Below are positions 17,810 through 26,772 of a stretch of 55,690 nucleotides of DNA, in pieces. A model generated the notes under the pieces. The model had not been told where the DNA came from. It saw only the letters and a list, made by a program, of their open reading frames with translations, and searched no databases. This stretch comes from Roseiarcus sp049513815 (GTDB taxonomy: Bacteria > Pseudomonadota > Alphaproteobacteria > Rhizobiales > Beijerinckiaceae). The stretch's first letter is position 1. The number at the start of each line of letters is the position of its first letter. Where the stretch lies: contig JBEKVR010000008.1 in the NCBI GenBank assembly GCA_049513815.1, positions 1 to 55,690 of the forward strand. Reading direction: 5' to 3'. Both the position numbers and the translations under genes were made by a program.

Positions 17810-19021
17810 ATGGCGGAAGCCGCGCGCGCAACGCAGTCGGCGGGCGGCTGGCGGGCTGGCGGCGAAGTTCTGTTCGTCTTCCTCAAGCTCGGCCTTACCT
17901 CGTTCGGCGGGCCGATCGCCCATCTCGGCTATTTCCGCGCCGAGTTCGTCGCGCGGCGCGGCTGGCTCACCGAGAGGGCCTTCGCCGATCTCGTCGCGCT
18001 CGCCCAGTTCCTGCCCGGTCCGGCGTCGAGCCAGGTCGGCTTCGCCATCGGCCTGACGCGCGCCAGCTGGCTCGGCGGCCTCGCCGCCTGGGTGGGTTTC
18101 ACCCTGCCTTCGGCCATTCTGATGCTCGCCTTCGCCTATGGCGCGGCGGGGATCGCCGATCTCTGGTGGGGCGCCGGGCTGCTACACGGGCTGAAACTGA
18201 TGGCAGTCGCGGTGATCGCCCAGGCGGTGCTCGGCATGGCGAAGAGCTTTTGCGCCGACGCGCCGCGCGCCTCGATTGCCGCCGCGGCGCTGGCGCTGGT
18301 CGCGTTCGTTCCCGGCTCGCTGGCGCAGCTCGCGGCGATTGTTGGCGGCGGTCTCGCTGGTATGGCGGCGCTTCGCAGCGCCGCGACGGAGGCGGCGGAC
18401 GATTTCGCGCCGCATCTGTCGCGCCGTGCCGCGATCGTCGCGCTGGCGCTCTTTCTTACGTTGCTGGCGCTGTCGTTCTTGCCGGCCGGCGAGGGCTTGG
18501 CGGCGCTCGCCGCCGCCTTCTACCGCTCGGGCGCGTTGGTGTTCGGCGGCGGCCATGTTGTGCTGCCGTTGCTGCGCGACGCGCTAGTCGCGCCGGGGTT
18601 CCTGTCGCAGAGCGCGTTCCTTGCCGGCTATGGCGCGGCGCAGGCGCTGCCGGGCCCGTTGTTCGCTGTGGCGGCCGACTTCGGCGCGCTCGCGGGAGGG
18701 CCGCCGGCCGGGCTTGCGGGCGGGGCCGTCGCGCTGGCGGCGATCTTTCTGCCGGGAATGCTGGCGCTGGTCGCCGCGCTGCCGTTCTGGCGCGCTTTGC
18801 GCCGCGAGACGCACGCGCAAAGCGCAATGGCGGGAATTAACGCGGCGGTGGTCGGCCTGCTCGCCGCGGCGCTTTACAATCCGGCCTTCGTCAGCGCGGT
18901 GCTGAGCCCGCGCGATTTTGCCGTCGCAACGGCGGCGTTCGCGCTGCTGGCGGCTTGGCGCGCGCCGCCGCTCCTCGTCGCGGCCCTCGCCGCAGCGGCG
19001 GGCGCGGCGCTCGCCGCATGA
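17810..19021 (+). CDS. chrA: Chromate transporter, CHR family (long form)
   Basis: 403 residues made of two homologous membrane halves. The N half carries FLKLGLTSFGGPIAHLGYFRAEFV and ALAQFLPGPASSQVGFAIG; the C half carries FYRSGALVFGGGHVVLPLLRDAL and GYGAAQALPGPLFAVAADFGAL. These FGGP/GPxxSQ and FGGGxxVLP/QALPGP signatures are diagnostic of long CHR proteins, which export chromate or act on related oxyanions. It is convergent with the TrcR gene (10 bases apart) and has no ChrB-like regulator beside it. Confidence 0.93.
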   Translation: MAEAARATQSAGGWRAGGEVLFVFLKLGLTSFGGPIAHLGYFRAEFVARRGWLTERAFADLVALAQFLPGPASSQVGFAIGLTRASWLGGLAAWVGFTLPSAILMLAFAYGAAGIADLWWGAGLLHGLKLMAVAVIAQAVLGMAKSFCADAPRASIAAAALALVAFVPGSLAQLAAIVGGGLAGMAALRSAATEAADDFAPHLSRRAAIVALALFLTLLALSFLPAGEGLAALAAAFYRSGALVFGGGHVVLPLLRDALVAPGFLSQSAFLAGYGAAQALPGPLFAVAADFGALAGGPPAGLAGGAVALAAIFLPGMLALVAALPFWRALRRETHAQSAMAGINAAVVGLLAAALYNPAFVSAVLSPRDFAVATAAFALLAAWRAPPLLVAALAAAAGAALAA

Positions 19022-19030
19022 AGCGGCGGA

Positions 19031-19741
19031 TCACTCCGCCTTCTTCAGTTCCTTGAGCTTGCCGAACACCGACTCAACGTCGATCTTTTCTTCGCTCAGC
19101 TGTTTGGCGGCCGGCGCCGCGCCGAACACTTCGCTCGGCGTCGACGGCGTCGGCCGCGCCGTCGTCACTTCCGCCGGGACGAGCGTCTGGGTGCGGTCCT
19201 CTTCGACCTTCGGGCGATCCTTGGCGGCGCGGTTGACTTCGAAATCGAGGTCCATCTGCGAGCACAGGCCGAGCGTCACCGGGTCCATCGGCTGCAGATT
19301 GGCCGAGTTCCAATGGTTGCGGTCGCGGATCGCGTCGAGCGTGTGTTTGGTCGTGCCGACCAGCCGCATGATCTGTGCGTCCTTGAGTTCAGGATGGTTG
19401 CGCAGCAGCCACAGGATCGCGTTCGGTCGATCCTGGCGGCGCGACAGCGGCGTGTAGCGCGCCCCGCGCGGCTTCTTGAATTCCGGCACCCTGACCTTGC
19501 TCGAGGCGATCTGCAGGCGATGCTCAGAGTCCTTCTCCGCCGCGGCGATCTCCTCGCGGGTGATCTGGCCGGTCGAGATCGGGTCGTAGCCCTTGATGCC
19601 GGTAGCGACCTCGCCGTCGGCAATGCCTTTCACTTCCAGCGGGTGCAGTTTGCAGAACTCCGCGATCTGGTCGAAGGTCAGCGACGTGTTCTCAACCAGC
19701 CAGACGGCGGTGGCCTTGGGCATCAGCGGGGCTTCGGACAT
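19031..19741 (-). CDS. trcR: DUF1013 family / cell-cycle transcriptional regulator TrcR
   Basis: 236 residues starting MSEAPLMPKATAVWLVENTSLTF. The conserved blocks FCKLHPLEVKGIADGEVATGIKG, GYDPISTGQITREEI and RRQDRPNAILWLLRNHPELKDAQI, then LVGTTKHTLDAIRDRNHWNS, are the hallmark of the alphaproteobacterial DUF1013 family, named TrcR from Caulobacter cell-cycle work. It contains helix-turn-helix-like segments but no classic DNA-binding family fold that I can name. The last 60 residues are low-complexity and variable. Monocistronic, with its promoter in the gap toward the small secreted gene. Confidence 0.88.
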   Translation of the reverse strand: MSEAPLMPKATAVWLVENTSLTFDQIAEFCKLHPLEVKGIADGEVATGIKGYDPISTGQITREEIAAAEKDSEHRLQIASSKVRVPEFKKPRGARYTPLSRRQDRPNAILWLLRNHPELKDAQIMRLVGTTKHTLDAIRDRNHWNSANLQPMDPVTLGLCSQMDLDFEVNRAAKDRPKVEEDRTQTLVPAEVTTARPTPSTPSEVFGAAPAAKQLSEEKIDVESVFGKLKELKKAE

Positions 19742-19965
19742 GATGAAGTCGGGCTCCTTGGACTTGCCTTCCGGCTGCGCGCGTTCACCCTCTGGGAGGG
19801 GCGAGGCGCAGCCTCAAATCGTCAAACTCGAGGGAATAGCCGTATAATAGGCGTCAGCGCCGCAAATTGCAATCGAATCGGCTCAATTTTGCTCGCACGC
19901 CCTGGCGCTGCCAGAGATTTGACCTTACTTCCCACCCGTTCGTTTAGCCCTCCGAGGAAACCTCT

Positions 19966-20220
19966 ATGTCCAAACTTCCCCTCTTCGCTCTCGCCGCCGC
20001 GCTGGCGCTCGGTTTCGCCGTCGGTCCGACCGGTGAGGCTCAGGCCAAAGGCTGCCTCAAGGGCGCTCTGGTCGGCGGCGTCGCCGGCCACTACGCCGGC
20101 CACCACGCCGTCGCCGGGGCGATCGGCGGCTGCATCGTTGGCCACCACGTGGCCAAGGTGAACGAGGAGAAGCAGAAGGAGTTGCAGGCCCAGCCGACGC
20201 CGGCCGCAACGCCGAAGTAA
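19966..20220 (+). CDS. Small exported glycine-zipper-like protein
   Basis: 84 residues with a signal peptide (MSKLPLFALAAALALGFAVG, cleavage near AQA-KG). The mature part has small-residue repeats of the glycine-zipper kind (LKGALVGGVAGHYAGHHAVAGAIGGCIVGHHV) followed by a charged tail KVNEEKQKELQ. GAGGAAAC lies before the ATG. Similar small proteins are usually envelope components of unknown function; nothing more specific can be said. It is convergent with tsaD (7 bases between the stops). Confidence 0.75.
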   Translation: MSKLPLFALAAALALGFAVGPTGEAQAKGCLKGALVGGVAGHYAGHHAVAGAIGGCIVGHHVAKVNEEKQKELQAQPTPAATPK

Positions 20221-20227
20221 ACTCGCC

Positions 20228-21286
20228 TCACGCCTTGTTGTTGAGCGCCCGCTCGGCCTTCGGGTCGAGCGGCCAGCGCGGCCGCGCCGGGACGGCCAGG
20301 TCGTCGGCGACGCCAAGGCGCAGCCGTTCGACCCCCGCCCAGGCGATCATCGCGCCGTTGTCGGTGCACAGCCGCACCGGCGGCGCGACCAGCGGCAACC
20401 CGGCCTGAGCGCAGAAGCGCGCCATCCCCTCGCGGATCGCGCCGTTCGAGGCGACGCCGCCGGCGACGACGACGGCTTGCGCCGCGCCGACCCGTTCGCG
20501 GAACAGCCTGAGGCCGACCCGAAGCCGGTCCTCGATCACGTCGACGATCGCCGCCTGGAACGAGGCGCAAAGGTCGGCGACGTCGCGCGGTCGTAACGGC
20601 GCGATCGCCTGCGCGGCGAGCCGCGTCGCCGTCTTCAGGCCCGATAGCGAAAAATCGGCGTTTGGCCGACCAAGCAGCGGCCGCGGCAAGGCGAAGCGGG
20701 TGGGGTCGCCTTCGCGCGCCGCCGCTTCGACTGCCGGCCCGCCGGGATAGGGCAGGCCGAGCAGTTTGGCGGTTTTGTCGAACGCTTCGCCGATCGCGTC
20801 GTCCATCGTCGCGCCGAGCCGCCGATAGTCGCCGACCCCTTTGACGGCGAGGATCTGCGTATGGCCGCCGGAGGCGAGCAGCAGCAGATAGGGAAAAGCG
20901 AGCCGGCCGGCGAGCCGCGCGACCAGCGCATGCGCTTCGAGATGATTGACGGCGACGAACGGCTTGCCAGTCGCCATCGCCATGCCCTTGCCGGTCATCA
21001 GCCCGACCAGCACGCCGCCGATCAGGCCGGGGCCGGCCGCCGCCGCGATGCCGTCGAGCGCGCCGGCCTTGACGCCGGCCGTCGTCAGCGCGCGCGCGAT
21101 CAGCCCGTCGACGATCTCGACATGGGCGCGGGCGGCGATCTCCGGCACCACCCCGCCGTAGGGCGAGTGGGCGGCGATCTGGCTCATCACTTCATCGGCG
21201 AGGATTTCGCCAGTTCCGTCGCCGCGCAGCCGCACCACCGCCGCCGCGGTCTCGTCGCAGGTGGTTTCGATCCCTAAGACGCGCAT
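20228..21286 (-). CDS. tsaD: tRNA N6-adenosine threonylcarbamoyltransferase TsaD
   Basis: 352 residues starting MRVLGIETTCDETAAAVV. The metal-binding motif NHLEAHALVA, the SGGHTQI loop and late VVVAGGVASNGAIREGM identify the Kae1/TsaD/YgjD ASKHA-fold family, which transfers threonylcarbamoyl to A37 of ANN-decoding tRNAs with TsaB and TsaE. The start at 21286 is preferred over an upstream frame because the family begins at this Met. It is divergent from hemD with only 82 bases between the starts. Confidence 0.97.
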   Translation of the reverse strand: MRVLGIETTCDETAAAVVRLRGDGTGEILADEVMSQIAAHSPYGGVVPEIAARAHVEIVDGLIARALTTAGVKAGALDGIAAAAGPGLIGGVLVGLMTGKGMAMATGKPFVAVNHLEAHALVARLAGRLAFPYLLLLASGGHTQILAVKGVGDYRRLGATMDDAIGEAFDKTAKLLGLPYPGGPAVEAAAREGDPTRFALPRPLLGRPNADFSLSGLKTATRLAAQAIAPLRPRDVADLCASFQAAIVDVIEDRLRVGLRLFRERVGAAQAVVVAGGVASNGAIREGMARFCAQAGLPLVAPPVRLCTDNGAMIAWAGVERLRLGVADDLAVPARPRWPLDPKAERALNNKA

Positions 21287-21368
21287 TCGGCGCTCTCTAT
21301 ACGCTTGGCGCGCGCCTGCCCAGGGCCTAATGAGTGGCGACGGCGCCTGCAGCGCCGCCGGAGAGCGC

Positions 21369-22097
21369 ATGATCCGACGAATCGCGCTGATGCGGGCCGA
21401 GGACGATTCCCAAGCGACCGCCGCCGAACTCGCCGCGCGCGGGTTCGAGGCCGCGATCGCGCCGGCGATCGAGATCCGCGAGCTGCCGGCCGCGCCGCCC
21501 GCGGGGCGGTTCGACGCGCTGGTCGCGACCAGTCCGCGCGCGATTCGGGCGCTGCGCGCGGCCGATCGCGCCAGGCTGGCGAAGGTTCCGCTTCATGTTG
21601 TTGGCGAGCGCGCGGCGCGCGCGGCGGAAAAGGTGAGGTTTGCGCTCGCCGGCGAACCCGCCGGCGACGCCGCGGCGCTGGCGGAGCGTCTGGCGCGAAC
21701 GCTGCCGCCGCGAGCGCGCCTGCTCTATCTTGCCGGCCGCGACCGCAAGCCGACGCTCGAAGCGGCGCTCGCCGCCGCCGGCCTCGTCGTCCAGGCGGTC
21801 GAGCTCTACGCCGCGGAGGCGCGCGAGGCGTGGAGCGAGCGCGAAGCCGGGGCGGTCGCCGCCTGCGACGGCGCGCTGCACTATTCGCGCCGCTCCGCCG
21901 CGCTCGCCGTCGGGCTGGCGGCGCGGGCGGGGCTCGCCGAACGTTTCCGCGCGCTGCTCCACGTTTGCCTCTCGGCTGACGTCGCCGAGCCGCTCGCCGC
22001 CGCCGGGGCGACCCGAATCGTCGTCGCCGCCGCTGCCGACGAGGCGCACCTCCTGGCGGCGCTGGAGCGCGCCTGCGGCTCTTCGCCCAAAGGCTGA
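21369..22097 (+). CDS. hemD: Uroporphyrinogen-III synthase
   Basis: 242 residues from the ATG at 21369 with CCGGAGAG upstream. HemD sequences diverge strongly, but the pattern is visible: two Rossmann-like halves, an early FDALVATSPRAIRAL block (usually 'dalifTSpngv'), LLYLAGRDRKPTLEAAL in the middle and VELYAAEA, then CDGALHYSRRSAALAV in the second half. It cyclises hydroxymethylbilane in the tetrapyrrole pathway. The context, mitofilin-like then HemY, is the usual alphaproteobacterial hem block. hemC, often just upstream, is not here. Confidence 0.88.
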   Translation: MIRRIALMRAEDDSQATAAELAARGFEAAIAPAIEIRELPAAPPAGRFDALVATSPRAIRALRAADRARLAKVPLHVVGERAARAAEKVRFALAGEPAGDAAALAERLARTLPPRARLLYLAGRDRKPTLEAALAAAGLVVQAVELYAAEAREAWSEREAGAVAACDGALHYSRRSAALAVGLAARAGLAERFRALLHVCLSADVAEPLAAAGATRIVVAAAADEAHLLAALERACGSSPKG

Positions 22098-22184
22098 GGC
22101 GGGCGCGGGGGGCCGCGACGCCGCGCCGGTTTCCAAGCCGGGGCGGCTCGCCTATAGAGTCGTGCGAAGCGACAGCGAGGGCCC

Positions 22185-23480
22185 ATGGCCGAGGATCCGA
22201 TCCCGAGCGCCGAACCGGAGATCAGCGCGCCGCCGCCGACCGCCCCGCCGAGTCCGGCGCGGTCCGATCCGCAGGTGATCGACGGCGAGGCGACCGAGAT
22301 CCGCGACGAGACCGCCGCAGCGGCCGAGGCGCCGCCGGCGGACACGCTGACGCCGCCCGAACCGAATCGTCCCGCCGCCTACGCCATTCCCGCCGCCGCC
22401 GGTCTGGGCGGCGCAATTCTCGGCGCAGCGCTCGCCCTGGTCGCGGCATGGTTGATCGATCCGCGCGCCAGCGCGCTCGACGACGCCCGCGCGCGGCTCG
22501 CCGCAGTCGAGAAATCTGTAGAGAGCGATTCCGCATCAGCGTCGGCGCTCGACAAACGAATTGCGGCGCTTGAAGCCGGCGCCGCCAGCGCGGCGAAGGG
22601 AGGCGCGCTCGACGCGCTCGGCCGCCGCATCGGCGCGCTCGAAGCGTCCGGCGGCGACGCGAAGACAGCGCTCGACGAAGCGCGCGCCGCGCGCGCCGAC
22701 GCCGCCAGGGCGCTCGCCGCGGCTCAGTCCGCGCCGCCTTCGACGAACGCGGCTGCGCCCGCCGAGCCGAGTGCGCTCGAGCCGCGCCTCGCCAAGCTCG
22801 AAAGCGATCTCGCCGCCGCCGAAACGCGGCTGAACCAACTCGGCGGGCTCGACGAACGCCTTGCCAAACTCGAAGCCGCGGCCGGCACCGCGCCCAAATT
22901 TGACGGCGCGAACGCCGCGCCGAAGAGCGACGCGCGCGTCGCGATGGCGAAGGGTGGTTCGGAGAGCGCGGCTTCGGTCGCGGTGCTCGCGCTTTCGCTC
23001 GAACAGCGCTTCGCCGCCGGCGCGCCGTTCGCGGCGGAGCTGGCGGCCCTGTCGCAGCTCGGCGTCGGCGCGGATGCACTGGCCCCGCTGAAGCCATTCG
23101 CCGAATCGGGCGCGCCCTCGCCTTCCGCGCTCGCTGCGAGCTGGGCGAAGATCGAGCCGGCGGTCGCCGCCGCCGCGCCGCCGCCCGAACGCAGCGGCTG
23201 GGACCGGCTTCTTGACCACATGCGCGCCCTGGTGCGCGTCCGCCGCGTCGGCGAGGCGGCAGGCAGCGACGAATCCGACTCGCCGGTCGCCCGGATCGGC
23301 GCGGCGCTGGAGCGCGGCGATCTCGCCGCTGCGCTCGCCGCCTTCGGCCAGTTGCCGGCGGCTTCGCGCGCCGCCGGCGCGGTCTGGGCCGATGCGGCGA
23401 ACGCGCGCGCAGCGGCGGCCAAGGCGGCGTCGACGCTGCGCGCCGACGCGATCGGCCGCCTCGCGGCGGCGAAGGACTGA
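22185..23480 (+). CDS. Mitofilin-like inner-membrane protein of the hem cluster (COG4223)
   Basis: 431 residues. A Pro/Ala/Glu-rich cytoplasmic N terminus of about 65 residues is followed by one transmembrane helix (AIPAAAGLGGAILGAALALVAAWLI), a long Ala-rich coiled-coil region (residues about 95-225) and a C-terminal helical domain (from LALSLEQRFAAGAPFAAELAAL) resembling the mitofilin/Mic60 C-terminal fold. Alphaproteobacterial homologues lie between hemD and hemY and are considered ancestral to Mic60, which shapes intracytoplasmic or mitochondrial membranes. This suggests, but does not prove, a role in membrane curvature. Confidence 0.83.
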   Translation: MAEDPIPSAEPEISAPPPTAPPSPARSDPQVIDGEATEIRDETAAAAEAPPADTLTPPEPNRPAAYAIPAAAGLGGAILGAALALVAAWLIDPRASALDDARARLAAVEKSVESDSASASALDKRIAALEAGAASAAKGGALDALGRRIGALEASGGDAKTALDEARAARADAARALAAAQSAPPSTNAAAPAEPSALEPRLAKLESDLAAAETRLNQLGGLDERLAKLEAAAGTAPKFDGANAAPKSDARVAMAKGGSESAASVAVLALSLEQRFAAGAPFAAELAALSQLGVGADALAPLKPFAESGAPSPSALAASWAKIEPAVAAAAPPPERSGWDRLLDHMRALVRVRRVGEAAGSDESDSPVARIGAALERGDLAAALAAFGQLPAASRAAGAVWADAANARAAAAKAASTLRADAIGRLAAAKD

Positions 23481-23558
23481 GCCGCCGCGAAAAGGAGTTC
23501 TTCACGTCCGGCGCGCTAAGTCTTGAGCGGCGCCGGGTCGCGCCGGAGTTCGTTGGCC

Positions 23559-25124
23559 ATGGTTCGCCTGCTGCTGTTTCTCGTTCTGCTGGCGCTCGCC
23601 GCCTACGGGCTCGCGTGGCTGGCCGAGAACCCCGGCGACGTCGCGCTGACCTTCCACGGCGTCGAATACGACGTCTCGCTGATGGTCGCGATTGCGATCG
23701 TCATCGGCCTTGCGATCGCTATTGCGGTCGCGTGGGGCGTCATTCGGTTCGTCTTCCGCCTGCCGTCGCTGGTGTCGCTCGCCCGTAGGGCGCGGCGGCG
23801 CGAGAAGGGCTACGCCGCGCTCTCCGGCGGCATGGCCGCGGTCGGCTCCGGCGACGCGCGCACGGCGACGCGGCTTGCCGCCGAAGCGCGCAAGCATCTC
23901 GGCGACGCGCCGCTGACCAAACTGTTGCGCGCGCAGGCGGCGCAGCTTTCCGGCGACCGCGCCGGCGCCGCCGCCGCGTTCCGCGACATGCTCGATCATC
24001 CGCAAACCCACGCTCTGGGCTTGCGCGGCCTGCACATCGAAGCGCGCCGCGCCGGCGATCATCGCGCCGCGCTCGAATACGCGCGCCGCGCCCACAATCA
24101 CGCCGCGCTGCCATGGGCGGCGCAGGCGGTGCTCGACGATCGCGCCGAGCACGGCGACTGGGCTGGCGCGCTGGCGATCGTCGAATCCAACGCCGCGGCT
24201 AAGTTGATCGACAAGCCGACCGCGACGCGCTGGCGCGCGGCGCTGAAGACGGCGATGGCGGAGCAGGCGGCCGAGCACGATCCGAAATCGGCGCTGGCGC
24301 TGGCGCAGGAGGCGATCGCGCTCGCTCCCGGCCTCGTTCCCGCCGCCGCGCTCGCCGGTCGGCTGCTGGCGGCCAACGGCGATCTGCGTCGCGCCGGCAA
24401 GGCGCTCGAGTCCGCGTGGCGCCGCGTCGCCCATCCGGATCTCGCCGCGGTCTACCTGCGGCTGCGGCGTGGCGATTCGGCCGCCGACCGCTTCGCGCGC
24501 GCCAAGACGCTGGCGCGCCTCGCCCCCGAGGAGCCGGAAAGCCGGCTGACGCTGGGCCGCGCCGCGCTCGAAGCGCGCGACCTTGCCGCCGCGCGCGCGG
24601 CGGTCGGCCCGCTGATCGCGCCCGACGCGACGAACCGGCCGACCGCGCGAACCTGCCTGCTGATGGCCGACATCGAGACTGCCGATGGCGCGGAAGGCGC
24701 GGCCCGCGAATGGCTTGCCCGCGCCGCCCGCGCGCCGCGCGACAAGGCGTGGATCGCCGACGGAATCATCAGCGATCGCTGGGCGCCGGCCTCGCCGACG
24801 GGCGCGCTCGACGCCTTCGTCTGGCGCGCGCCTGAGGAGCGGCTGAGCGCGCCGCCGCCCGCGTCGGGGCCGCCGCCCTCGCCGCCGCCTGCGCCGGCCC
24901 CGCTCGCGGCGCCTGCGCCGACGCCGCTCGCGGCCCCTGCGCCGCCGCTGGCCGCCCCGCCGCCAGCGCCGTTGCAACCGCGGCCGGTCGCGCCAACTGT
25001 CGCCGCGACCGCGCCGCGGCCGCCGGTCAAAGCGATGATCGTTCCGACCATCGCCCCGGATGACCCTGGGCCGCTCGCCGACGACGAGGCCCCCGACGGA
25101 CTCCGCCGCTTCGTCGGCGACTGA
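23559..25124 (+). CDS. hemY: HemY-like heme biosynthesis-associated TPR membrane protein
   Basis: 521 residues. Two N-terminal membrane helices (LLLFLVLLALAAYGLAWL and MVAIAIVIGLAIAIAVAWGVIRFVF) flank the conserved NPGDVALTFHGVEYDVS segment, then RRREKGYAALSGGMAAVGSGD starts a tetratricopeptide-like helical domain that runs to about residue 420. The last 100 residues are a Pro/Ala-rich linker and a short conserved tail (DDEAPDGLRRFVGD). It is the HemY/COG3898 type, not protoporphyrinogen oxidase. Its molecular role in heme metabolism is unresolved. The start at 23559 leaves 78 bases after the preceding gene. Confidence 0.88.
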   Translation: MVRLLLFLVLLALAAYGLAWLAENPGDVALTFHGVEYDVSLMVAIAIVIGLAIAIAVAWGVIRFVFRLPSLVSLARRARRREKGYAALSGGMAAVGSGDARTATRLAAEARKHLGDAPLTKLLRAQAAQLSGDRAGAAAAFRDMLDHPQTHALGLRGLHIEARRAGDHRAALEYARRAHNHAALPWAAQAVLDDRAEHGDWAGALAIVESNAAAKLIDKPTATRWRAALKTAMAEQAAEHDPKSALALAQEAIALAPGLVPAAALAGRLLAANGDLRRAGKALESAWRRVAHPDLAAVYLRLRRGDSAADRFARAKTLARLAPEEPESRLTLGRAALEARDLAAARAAVGPLIAPDATNRPTARTCLLMADIETADGAEGAAREWLARAARAPRDKAWIADGIISDRWAPASPTGALDAFVWRAPEERLSAPPPASGPPPSPPPAPAPLAAPAPTPLAAPAPPLAAPPPAPLQPRPVAPTVAATAPRPPVKAMIVPTIAPDDPGPLADDEAPDGLRRFVGD

Positions 25125-25417
25125 AGGCGCCTCGAAGGCGGCCTGCCCCCACTTCATTTGCGATCGGCGTGGGGCCGCGGCTGCGGCTTGGCGCGGCCAT
25201 TCGCTGTTGCGCGACAACCCGCTCGGCGGCGGCATTTATGTGTATTGCGACCGCGCGGCGGCTTGTCAGTTGCGCTCTCGCCCCTCAGTGTTCTGTGCAT
25301 TGGTCGCGGAGGGGGCGTCGACGCGCGTCAGTTGGGAGGGAACGCGCCTAGCTAGGCCGGGCGTTTCCTGCCGTCGATGCAATCGTCGCGCTGGCGTGTC
25401 GCGGGGGAGGGGGCGCT
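25125..25417. other. Intergenic region before the GYF_2 gene
   Basis: About 290 bases without a credible gene, repeat or RNA. A strong purine run GGGGGAGGGGG just before 25418 serves as the ribosome binding site of the next gene. Confidence 0.35.
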
Positions 25418-26299
25418 ATGGCGGATGCTTACTATTACGTCGACGATTCGGGCCAACAACAGGGTCCGATCGCCGCCGGCGAAATCGTCGCACTGGTGCG
25501 CCGTGGAACGGTGCGGGCGGAGACGCTGACATGGACCGCGGGAATGAGCGATTGGGCGCGCGCCGACGCCATCTCCGCCTTTGCTTCGGCCTTCGCCACG
25601 GCGCCGCCGCCGCTGCGCCCGCGCGCCGCGGCGATCGCGTCGACGCCGGTCGGCCCGCTGACTGGCGTATTCCCCGCTTGGGGCCTGTTCTGGCGCGGAA
25701 TCGTGATGACGCTGGGAATCCTTTTCGTCTTGCCGGCGCCGTGGGCGGGCGTGTGGTTCTACAAATGGTTCGCTGGCAAAGTGGTTCTGCCCGGCGGGCG
25801 GCCGCTGCGACTGGAAGCCCAAGTCGGCCAAGTCTGGTGGCTGTTCGCTGGCCTTGGTCTCGTCCAATGGATCGGGCCGACGCTCGACGCCGCGCTCGAC
25901 GTCCGCTGGGGCGGCCCGTTGTCGTCAATTTGCGCCATCGTCTTCGGCTGGGCCCTCATCCGCTGGTTCTGCGCCCATGCGGAAACCGAAGACGGCGCGA
26001 CGAAGATCGCCTTTACCGGCGGCGTTTTGCCTTACTTCGGCTGGAGTCTTTTGGTGGCGGTCTCCTTCGTCACCATCATCGGCTGGGCGTGGACGCTCAA
26101 GTATTTCTTGCGCTGGATTTGCGCCAGGATCGAGGGTGCGCCGCGCTTCGCCTTCAACGGCGGCGGCTTCGCCATCCTTTGGCGCGCCGTGGTTTTCACC
26201 CTGTGTTCGATGCTCGTCATTCCGATCCCGTGGTTGCTGAAATGGTTCAGCAACTGGATCATTTCGCAGTTCTCCGCCGAGCCCGAGGCGCAGCGCTGA
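25418..26299 (+). CDS. GYF_2-domain polytopic membrane protein
   Basis: 293 residues. The first 60 form a GYF_2/DUF4339 domain (YYYVDDSGQQQGPIAAGEIVALVRRGTVRAETLTWTAGMSDW is spread over residues 5-46), a fold that in other proteins binds proline-rich peptides. Then come about five hydrophobic segments with repeated Trp-Phe-Lys-Trp-type borders (WFYKWF, WTLKYF, WLLKWF), which resemble the DUF898-type arrangement. A very strong ribosome binding site supports the start. It may be a membrane-bound adaptor; function unknown. Confidence 0.75.
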   Translation: MADAYYYVDDSGQQQGPIAAGEIVALVRRGTVRAETLTWTAGMSDWARADAISAFASAFATAPPPLRPRAAAIASTPVGPLTGVFPAWGLFWRGIVMTLGILFVLPAPWAGVWFYKWFAGKVVLPGGRPLRLEAQVGQVWWLFAGLGLVQWIGPTLDAALDVRWGGPLSSICAIVFGWALIRWFCAHAETEDGATKIAFTGGVLPYFGWSLLVAVSFVTIIGWAWTLKYFLRWICARIEGAPRFAFNGGGFAILWRAVVFTLCSMLVIPIPWLLKWFSNWIISQFSAEPEAQR

Positions 26300-26495
26300 A
26301 CGCTGGCGAAGTCGATGCCAGAAGAGGGCGGGCGCGGCGGCGACCGCGCCTGACCGGACGGCGCGGCGAGACGGTCAACCCGCCCGACCTGACGGAGTGA
26401 GCTGAACCTGCGCGCGTCCTTGCCAAGCGCAGGGGATGTGCTTAAGAGACTGCCGACCGCCGGACCGCGCCCCAAGCGCCCAGCCGCCGCGTTCA

Positions 26496-26571
26496 GCCGC
26501 AATAGCTCAGCTGGTAGAGCACGTCATTCGTAATGATGGGGTCGGGGGTTCAAATCCTCCTTGCGGCACCA
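26496..26571 (+). tRNA. tRNA-Thr (anticodon CGT)
   Basis: The 76-base element folds as a full cloverleaf. The acceptor arm GCCGCAA pairs with TTGCGGC, the D arm is GCTC-AGCTGGTAGA-GC, the anticodon stem CGTCA/TGATG encloses TTCGTAA with anticodon CGT, and a T arm GGGGG-TTCAAAT-CCTCC (one G-T pair) follows. The discriminator A and CCA are encoded. It decodes ACG threonine codons, which are common in this G+C-rich genome. Confidence 0.95.
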
Positions 26572-26772
26572 GCCTTTTAAGCCTCTGAATTCCATCTGAA
26601 ATCAGCGACGTCGGCGGACGATTGGCGGCCAACCGCGAGCGTCGCGCCGCCGTGCGGCGGCCACGAAACGTCCGCCGCCTGAGCGGGCCCGTCCTGCGCG
26701 GGAGGCAGACGCCGCCGCTTCCCAACGGCGGCTCCAACGACAGCGACTTTCTCGCGCCGGCGCAAGTTGGCC

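Noticed and set aside
26496..26571. tRNA-Thr as integration site of a genomic island carrying the hydrogenase region
   Set aside because: I saw no integrase gene and no direct repeat of the tRNA 3' end within the window. The adjacent genes are an ordinary transport operon.
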